Positions 59,395 to 64,000 of a DNA stretch of 64,000 bases are shown in pieces. Below the pieces are notes generated by a model. The model was not told the origin of the DNA, did not search any database, and was given only the letters and a program-made list of their open reading frames with translations. How positions within the stretch are numbered: the stretch's first letter is position 1; every line of letters begins with the position of its first letter. The DNA is from Levilactobacillus fuyuanensis. Its GTDB lineage: Bacteria; Bacillota; Bacilli; Lactobacillales; Lactobacillaceae. Where the stretch lies: the NCBI RefSeq assembly GCF_003946395.1, contig NZ_RHNZ01000010.1, positions 34,397 to 98,396 on the forward strand. Direction: 5' to 3'. A program made the position numbers and the translations under genes.

Positions 59395-60045
59395 ATGACT
59401 CATGATCCGTTTAAATGCGTTCAGAACGCGCCCATCTTCAAGGGGCTGGCCGATGCCGACATTGCCGAGCTCGCCAAGATCTCCGTTCACCAACAGGTCT
59501 TCAAGCGGGGGAGTGTCCTCTACGATCCGACCCAGCCGTTAGACCGCATGCTGATTATTGATGAAGGCCGCGTTAAGGTCTACCAGCTTAACGAGAACGG
59601 TAAGGAAAAGGTCCTTTATATGCTACGCGACGGGGCAATTGACAGCGAAGCCGCGCTGTTTACCCAACGTCCACATTTCAACTACGCTGAAGCCGTTGCG
59701 GATACTAAGATCTGTTCGATTGGCCGCGCGGACTTCCAGGCGTTACTTCACCGGGTGCCGACCGTGGCCTTCAATCTCCTGAATATTCTGGGGGACCGGC
59801 TGACGGCATTGGAGTCCGTCAGTGCGCTCACCGGTAATCTAAAGGCCAAGAACCGCGTGTTGGCGTATCTCCAGCAAGTCGGTCAGGAACAGCGGGCCAC
59901 CCAATTCACGTTACCGGAAAAGAAGAAAGAACTCGCCAGCTTCTTAGGTATCACGCCGGAAACCTTGAGCCGGCAACTCAAGCAGTTAGTGGCGGACGGT
60001 CTGTTACAGATCGACGGTCGCCAGATTACCTTAATTCAAGAATAA
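59395..60045 (+). CDS. flp: Crp/Fnr-family regulator, FLP-like redox type
   Basis: 216 residues. A cyclic-nucleotide-binding-like beta roll fills residues 15-130, followed by a dimer helix and a winged helix-turn-helix (KKKELASFLGITPETLSRQL). The Fnr four-cysteine cluster is absent. Instead Cys8 and Cys107 are the only cysteines in the sensor part. FLP of Lactobacillus casei uses two cysteines about 97 residues apart to form a redox disulfide, so an oxidation-sensing role is likely. The start is ATG 59395 with AAAGGAG upstream. Confidence 0.88.
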   Translation: MTHDPFKCVQNAPIFKGLADADIAELAKISVHQQVFKRGSVLYDPTQPLDRMLIIDEGRVKVYQLNENGKEKVLYMLRDGAIDSEAALFTQRPHFNYAEAVADTKICSIGRADFQALLHRVPTVAFNLLNILGDRLTALESVSALTGNLKAKNRVLAYLQQVGQEQRATQFTLPEKKKELASFLGITPETLSRQLKQLVADGLLQIDGRQITLIQE

Positions 60046-60053
60046 CGTGTTGT

Positions 60054-60092
60054 GTCGTCAGAAATCCCCACCGGATTCTGACGACTTTTTTT
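60054..60092 (+). terminator. Terminator of the FLP-like gene
   Basis: GTCGTCAGAA pairs with TTCTGACGAC around a short inner stem, followed by seven T residues. Confidence 0.92.
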
Positions 60093-60204
60093 GACGGGGA
60101 ATGGTGGACTAACCGTGCTTTGGTGGTGTTTAGCGGGTAGCCTCACGATCACAGCCAGCCACTTGCCGCCACCAAGACTTGCCAAGTTCTAGTTTTAATG
60201 TTAC

Positions 60205-60228
60205 AGTGTACTAGTAAAATATAACACT
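60205..60228 (+). promoter_or_regulatory. Probable YtrA-type operator and promoter
   Basis: AGTGT and ACACT lie on both sides of TACTAGTAAAATATA, in the arrangement AGTGTA-N-TAACACT. TATAAC is a -10 candidate inside it. The site is 17 bases before the GntR gene and would suit autoregulation by that protein. Confidence 0.6.
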
Positions 60229-60244
60229 AGGGAGGCGACCGAAC

Positions 60245-60619
60245 GTGAAATTTGACGATAAGGTCCCCATTTACTATCAAATCAAGAATCACCTGTACCA
60301 CGAAATGATGACCGGTCAGCTGGCGCCAGGGGAGAAATTGCCAGCCGTTCGCCAACTAGCAGTGGACTTGACGGTCAACGTCAACACCGTTCAGCGCGCA
60401 CTCGGGGAAATGATCACGGAGGGGATTATCACGTCCCAGCGGGGGAAAGGCAACTTCGTCACGACGGAGACGCCACGCATTACACAGTTAAAGGAGCACT
60501 TAATCATGGAGCAATTGGAACGGGCCTATGAGCAGTTACACGCTTTGAATTTATCGGATGAAGAAATCATTGCGAGTCTGAAACAATACATTGCACAAAG
60601 GGGGCAACAGGATGACTAA
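60245..60619 (+). CDS. GntR-family regulator, YtrA subfamily
   Basis: 124 residues. The winged helix (PIYYQIKNHLYHEMMTGQLA, PAVRQLAVDLTVNVNTVQRA) is followed only by a short dimerisation helix (MEQLERAYEQLHALNLSDEE), which is the YtrA type linked to ABC transporters. GTG is the start, with GGGAGG upstream. Its stop overlaps the start of the ATPase gene by eight bases (ATGACTAA), so the three genes form one operon. Confidence 0.93.
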   Translation: MKFDDKVPIYYQIKNHLYHEMMTGQLAPGEKLPAVRQLAVDLTVNVNTVQRALGEMITEGIITSQRGKGNFVTTETPRITQLKEHLIMEQLERAYEQLHALNLSDEEIIASLKQYIAQRGQQDD

Positions 60620-61331
60620 TGTTTTAGCAATCAATCAAGTCGGTTACAAGCACAATTTTAAGACGATTCTACACGACGTTGACCTGACCCTTGAAACCGG
60701 TAAGATCATCGGTCTACTGGGTGAAAATGGCGCCGGTAAGACGACGCTGATGCGGTTGATCACGGGGAGTGCCAAGGGCTCCGGAACCATCGCCGTTTGT
60801 GGTGACACGTCCACCGCCCATCACAAGAGCCACGTTAGCTTCACCGAACAGCTCCGAGGCTTTGCGGCTAGCACGCGGGTGGATCGCGTGGCGGACTTCT
60901 ACCGCACGGTCTACCCGGACTTCGACGGCGCCCGTTTTGAAGAGATGGTAACTTTCCTTCAGATCGATACCAGCCTGAAGCTGGCCGCCCTGTCCAAGGG
61001 GATGAAGGAAAAGGTGATCATCGCCTTGACCCTCGCCCGGCAGGTCAACCTGTATCTGTTGGACGAACCGTTCAGCGGCATCGATAGTATGAGTCGTAAG
61101 CGGATCATCAGTAGTATTTTGAAATGGAAACCGGCCGATGCCACGATGGTCATCAGCGACCACTACGTTTCCGAGATCGCACCGATTTTAGACGAGGTCG
61201 TTATCGTGAAGGACCAGACCGTCTACGCCCACAAGGAAAGCGACGCAATCCGTGAGGAGTTTGGCCTGAGCATCGAGGACTACTACGAGAGCTTGTATAC
61301 AGAAACAGAAGGAGGTGCCGACCGTGACTAA
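60612..61331 (+). CDS. ABC transporter ATPase of the YtrB/EcsA-like type
   Basis: About 239 residues. Walker A is GENGAGKTTL, the signature is LSKGMKEKV, which is degenerate as is common in this group, and Walker B is LYLLDEPFSGID followed by VISDHYV (switch His). ATG 60612 follows AAAGGGGG; the frame opens 21 bases earlier without support. It pairs with the membrane protein that follows. Such exporters in GntR-YtrA operons respond to cell-wall-active antibiotics in Bacillus. The specific substrate is unknown here. Confidence 0.92.
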   Translation: MTNVLAINQVGYKHNFKTILHDVDLTLETGKIIGLLGENGAGKTTLMRLITGSAKGSGTIAVCGDTSTAHHKSHVSFTEQLRGFAASTRVDRVADFYRTVYPDFDGARFEEMVTFLQIDTSLKLAALSKGMKEKVIIALTLARQVNLYLLDEPFSGIDSMSRKRIISSILKWKPADATMVISDHYVSEIAPILDEVVIVKDQTVYAHKESDAIREEFGLSIEDYYESLYTETEGGADRD

Positions 61332-62088
61332 ATTTACAGCATTATTGAAGGTGATGAGCCGCGACCGTTTCCGCCTGATTAACTGGCTACTCGTGGCAGA
61401 CATTGCTGTGGTGGCCGCCACCCTACTATGGAGCTTTGTGCGGCAGGGAATCCAACCGGGGGAAACCTTCGGCGTGGCTCTGGCCTGGTCCATGGTGGCC
61501 TTCGCCATCGCCTTTGTCCTGTTGTCCGTCCGGATCGAACGAGTCTACACGCGGGATACATACCGGCTTTTGCCGCTGGGCGACACCAAGCTTTATCTGA
61601 CGAACCTGTTCTCATCGTTCGTGATGTTCATCTACTTTGGGATTATCCAACTGATTATCTACCTGATCACGGAGGCCGTGGATAACACCTATCTGACAGG
61701 TATGTTGCGGATTATGAGTGGCCCCAGTTACACCACGATGGAGGCTGCTAAGATCTGTGTGGGGATGTTGATTATGGGCTTGTCGCTGGTGATCCTGGGA
61801 TGGACGACTATTTCGTTGGTTCACCTGGTCATCAGTGCGACCAATAACTTCCTGCCAAATGCGAGTCGGCGGTTGATCAACGTGGTTCTCTACATCATCG
61901 TGATCTACCTGGTCGTACGGGTCATTGGCTTCCTGTTCTATGAATTCAATAACTTTGGCCAGCTGATCGACGGCGGTGGGACCACCCACTTCCTGATTAA
62001 CATTCTGGGTGTCCTGGTGGTGGCCGCGATTGAAGCCGTCCTGAACATCTTTATTCTGAAAAAATGGGTCGAAACGACACCCAACTAA
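61324..62088 (+). CDS. ABC transporter permease
   Basis: About 254 residues with six membrane helices (LLVADIAVVAATLLWSFVRQ, WSMVAFAIAFVLLSVRIERV, LFSSFVMFIYFGIIQLIIYL and three more), the typical ABC-2-like half-permease. GTG 61324 is the start since GGAGGTG lies six bases upstream. It overlaps the ATPase gene by eight bases in the same way that gene overlaps the GntR gene. It completes the operon and is followed by a terminator. Confidence 0.9.
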   Translation: MTKFTALLKVMSRDRFRLINWLLVADIAVVAATLLWSFVRQGIQPGETFGVALAWSMVAFAIAFVLLSVRIERVYTRDTYRLLPLGDTKLYLTNLFSSFVMFIYFGIIQLIIYLITEAVDNTYLTGMLRIMSGPSYTTMEAAKICVGMLIMGLSLVILGWTTISLVHLVISATNNFLPNASRRLINVVLYIIVIYLVVRVIGFLFYEFNNFGQLIDGGGTTHFLINILGVLVVAAIEAVLNIFILKKWVETTPN

Positions 62089-62119
62089 TTTAGCATGATC
62101 AGCGAAATAGAAGACAATC

Positions 62120-62157
62120 GTCAGGTTTCTCGTTATGATGAGGGGCCTGACTTTTTT
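62120..62157 (+). terminator. Terminator of the GntR/ABC operon
   Basis: GTCAGG pairs with CCTGAC with an inner imperfect stem, followed by TTTTTT. Confidence 0.85.
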
Positions 62158-62241
62158 AGTAGACTGATGAGCGATCATCACAGTTTTGAGAGTTCATCCA
62201 TGAGCAGCTAAAACGAAAGTCTTGGGGATTTAGCAAAATTG

Positions 62242-62285
62242 TGAGACAGAATCCGATATTTTTACATTAGTAGTAATAGGGGGGG
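62242..62285 (+). repeat. Dispersed 44-bp intergenic motif, copy C
   Basis: Begins TGAGACAGAATCC and contains TATTTTTACATTAGTAGTAA, ending in a G run. It is 85 bases after the preceding terminator and just before the terminator of the reverse gene. A triplet present in A and B (ATA before AGTA) is missing. Confidence 0.6.
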
Positions 62286-62298
62286 CAATAGTGGCCAG

Positions 62299-62329
62299 TA
62301 AAAAAGCCCAGCCTTATTCAGACTGGGTT
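62299..62329 (-). terminator. Terminator overlapping the 3' end of the membrane-protein gene
   Basis: On the minus strand CCCAG pairs with CTGGG and is followed by CTTTTTT. The stem includes the last codons and the stop of the gene at 62314. Confidence 0.85.
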
Positions 62330-63663
62330 TCCACTGTGACGGGTGATTTTGACCGCAGACTACCCACGGAGATGATGAGGGAAACGATGACGAGCGGCCA
62401 ACTCAGACCGTAGAAATACAGGGCAAAATTGCCGGTGTCGCTCGGTTTAAAGAAGTCGAGGATCGATAGCCCGGCTACGGTACTGATAGCCACGAGCAGG
62501 CCAAACATGGCCAATTGGCAGAGTAGACCGCCGTACGTGGAGAAACGGTACTTGTGGATGATGGCGCTGTCGGTGTCGATGCTGTCGAGGCCGTAGAGCG
62601 TTTCGTTGAGCGTGGGGTTGTCGTAGCCCACGTAGAGGGTGATCAGCAGCAGGCCCAGCAGGTAGCTGCCGACCCATGGAATCAACAGGAGAATTTGGCC
62701 GACCATCAGGCTGATCAGGCTGTCGTGGCGGGCGCGGCGAGCATCGTGGTGGCCGAGCAGGTTGAAGAGGGTGAAGCCCGTTTCGAATCCCAGCAGGTAC
62801 ACGGCAAAGACGGCGTACATCCCGGCCTTTCCCAGGTAGAAATAAGCGAAGAAACTGTTGAACAGCAGGACCATACTGACGAGAAAGCCCCGGTTGAGGA
62901 GCCGCATCTTGTAGCTCGGCAGGACGTGCCAGTCGGCAATCAGCTCGATGATTAGAATCACCAGTGCGATGCCGATGATGGTCAGAATCAGCCAGCTGGA
63001 AATGTTGACGGATGCCTTACGTAGCGTGGTCAGGACGGCGATGACGCCGAAGAAGATCACGGAGAGCACCCAGCGCCAAGTCTGCGAGAGACCGTGAACG
63101 TGGTGCGGCGATTCTTGATAGAAGTCGCTGGTGAAGTTATTTAACAGGAGGCCGCCGGGTAACGCTATCAGGTAAAGCAGACCCAGCAGGACAAAGGTCA
63201 GTGTGTAGTTGAATTTAGCCAGCACATCGGCACCAACGATCAGGGCTAGAATAGCAAAAATCAACCAGTAGAGGTGTTTCATTTTAAAGTCAGCGGTGTG
63301 GGTCAGGTGGAGCTTGACGGTTAGAAAATACGGCCAGATGGTGGCGGCGCTGTAGCCCCACAATAAGCTACCGATAATCAACCAGCCGAGATGGGCGGTG
63401 ATGGCGAAGATCAGGCTGCCGGCCGCGCCAAGGGTCAGGCTGAGAATCAGGTAGGTGCTCGCGCGCAGGTTCAGGCGCTTGGTGTAGAAGATACTGGCCG
63501 CCCGGGAGATGTAGAAGGCTACGAGGGCGATCAGATAGGTCTCACTCTGGGTCTGTTGCCACTTGGCCAGGATGAGGACGTAGGGTAGGATGATACCGAT
63601 GTTTGCCAGAAAGTTCAGCGTGCCTACGGAAAAATCGATGCCACTTTGTTTGAGTCGGGTCAC
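62314..63663 (-). CDS. Twelve-helix membrane protein, MFS-like, unknown function
   Basis: About 449 residues from GTG 63663 (VTRLKQSGIDFSVGTLNFLA). The frame is open to ATG 63858, but that extension has no ribosome site. It contains a promoter (TGGTATACT) and a remnant of the structured repeat, while AGAGGGA lies nine bases before GTG 63663. Eleven to twelve helices are visible, in MFS-like pairs (IILPYVLILAKWQQTQ, WLIIGSLLWGYSAATIWPYF). Known sugar or drug motifs are not evident. It is a single gene and I cannot name the substrate. Confidence 0.75.
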   Translation of the reverse strand: MTRLKQSGIDFSVGTLNFLANIGIILPYVLILAKWQQTQSETYLIALVAFYISRAASIFYTKRLNLRASTYLILSLTLGAAGSLIFAITAHLGWLIIGSLLWGYSAATIWPYFLTVKLHLTHTADFKMKHLYWLIFAILALIVGADVLAKFNYTLTFVLLGLLYLIALPGGLLLNNFTSDFYQESPHHVHGLSQTWRWVLSVIFFGVIAVLTTLRKASVNISSWLILTIIGIALVILIIELIADWHVLPSYKMRLLNRGFLVSMVLLFNSFFAYFYLGKAGMYAVFAVYLLGFETGFTLFNLLGHHDARRARHDSLISLMVGQILLLIPWVGSYLLGLLLITLYVGYDNPTLNETLYGLDSIDTDSAIIHKYRFSTYGGLLCQLAMFGLLVAISTVAGLSILDFFKPSDTGNFALYFYGLSWPLVIVSLIISVGSLRSKSPVTVETQSE

Positions 63664-63698
63664 GGGAAAGGGTCCCTCTTTCGTTTCAAGTTTGTTCC

Positions 63699-63740
63699 AG
63701 TATACCAAACTTTCCCCCAATGTTTGCCCCACGCGTTTGG
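63699..63740 (-). promoter_or_regulatory. Probable promoter of the membrane-protein gene
   Basis: The minus strand carries the extended -10 sequence TGGTATACT at 63699-63707, about 36 bases before GTG 63663. The -35 is weak (GGCAAA region). It lies inside the longer reading frame and supports the internal start. Confidence 0.5.
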
Positions 63741-63764
63741 CAGGGAGTAAATAGTGTTTTGGCA

Positions 63765-63799
63765 GCGCCTTACCGGGTGGGGTGGATTTAGCCCGTGCC
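63765..63799 (+). repeat. Mini-remnant of the structured element
   Basis: GCGCCTTACCGGGTGG matches the 5' edge of copy 1 (CGCCTTGCCGGGTGG), and GGATTTAGCCCGTGCC matches its 3' tail (AGATTTAGCCCGTAATC). The middle is absent, so this looks like the two ends joined after loss of the interior. Confidence 0.5.
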
Positions 63800-63804
63800 A
63801 AGGC

Positions 63805-63834
63805 GTGACCAACATCTGGGGTCGTTGGTATACT
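63805..63834 (+). promoter_or_regulatory. Candidate forward promoter at the right edge
   Basis: An extended -10 (TGGTATACT) with GTGACC 18 bases upstream as a weak -35. It is nearly identical in its -10 region to the oppositely directed promoter at 63699. It points toward a terminator at 63964 with no gene between. Confidence 0.45.
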
Positions 63835-63844
63835 GGATTGTTCG

Positions 63845-63996
63845 TTATCCTGTTGCATGCATATAAATTCAACATAAATAGGGTCAACAGCGAACTGTCG
63901 ACCCTACAAGAATTGTAAATTTTGGTTCTATGTCAACTGTTGTTGGTAATTCTATTTATAAAGTTGTCTAATCCATTGAGATTAGGCAATTTTTTT
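63845..63996 (+). ncRNA. Candidate small RNA ending at a strong terminator
   Basis: The 150-base region downstream of the candidate promoter has a hairpin at 63880-63905 (AGGGTCAACAG / CTGTCGACCCT, one mismatch). It ends in TTGTCTAATC / GATTAGGCAA followed by seven T residues (63964-63996). No open frame with a ribosome site is inside. A terminator without a gene is the usual sign of a small RNA; the gene could also be a leader for something beyond the window. Confidence 0.45.
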
Positions 63997-64000
63997 GAGT

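Overview
The window looks like a piece of a Lactobacillaceae chromosome, most like Levilactobacillus or a close heterofermentative relative. The grounds are AGGAGG-type ribosome sites with frequent GTG/TTG starts, a moderate GC content, a WxL/DUF916/LPXTG surface cluster, an oleate hydratase, GPH-family glucuronide symporters with GH2 beta-glucuronidases, CcpA-type cre boxes, an FLP-like Crp/Fnr regulator and a GRP-family sugar transporter. No rRNA, tRNA, CRISPR array or prophage was seen. The genus is an inference; the family is fairly secure.

Layout. 1-13 kb is redox and detoxification metabolism. A decayed cassette (aldo/keto reductase tail, C-terminal scar of an NAD(P)-binding protein, acetyltransferase with an in-frame stop) is followed by a LysR regulator, a DUF2255-like protein and LtrA. 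An intact six-gene operon (4.27-9.22 kb: AKR, NAD(P)-binding protein, amidohydrolase, acetyltransferase, double-ABM protein, AKR) repeats part of that order. A reverse-strand group of two NAD(P)-binding proteins, a YdcZ-type exporter, an NTF2-like protein and another LysR regulator follows. 13-22 kb holds an L,D-transpeptidase, an orphan TnpB with likely transposon ends, membrane proteins, a polysaccharide deacetylase, a recombinase-like protein without its catalytic arginines, and adenosine deaminase.

22.3-27 kb contains an OatA-like acyltransferase and a secreted basic repeat protein, surrounded by several copies of a multi-stem inverted-repeat element of about 200 bp, present in both orientations. 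27-36 kb carries two side-by-side copies of a glucuronide module (AraC regulator divergent from beta-glucuronidase plus GPH symporter), each with a matching cre site. 36.5-42.4 kb is an oleate hydratase and an alpha-glucoside operon (GH13, MFS transporter, LacI regulator) behind a very strong double palindrome. 42.6-49 kb is signal peptidase, cytidine deaminase, a PadR/DUF4097 pair, a MarR regulator and a 770-bp non-coding stretch with a second tandem structured repeat.

49-64 kb holds a short UvrA paralogue, an Rrf2-NTF2 fusion, a GRP sugar transporter, an unrecognised putative zinc-binding protein, a WxL cell-surface cluster with a structured leader, an FLP-like redox regulator divergent from a CHRD-like gene that is translationally coupled to a 49-residue membrane peptide, a YtrA-type GntR/ABC operon, and a large membrane protein whose true start is probably internal.

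The least explained material is non-coding: the 200-bp structured element (four full or nearly full copies plus two remnants), the 135-bp tandem repeat, a 44-bp motif found at three intergenic sites, and an orphan promoter-terminator pair at the right edge. Three short membrane peptides with good ribosome sites were also found. All motif matches and repeat comparisons were made by eye; no database search was run.
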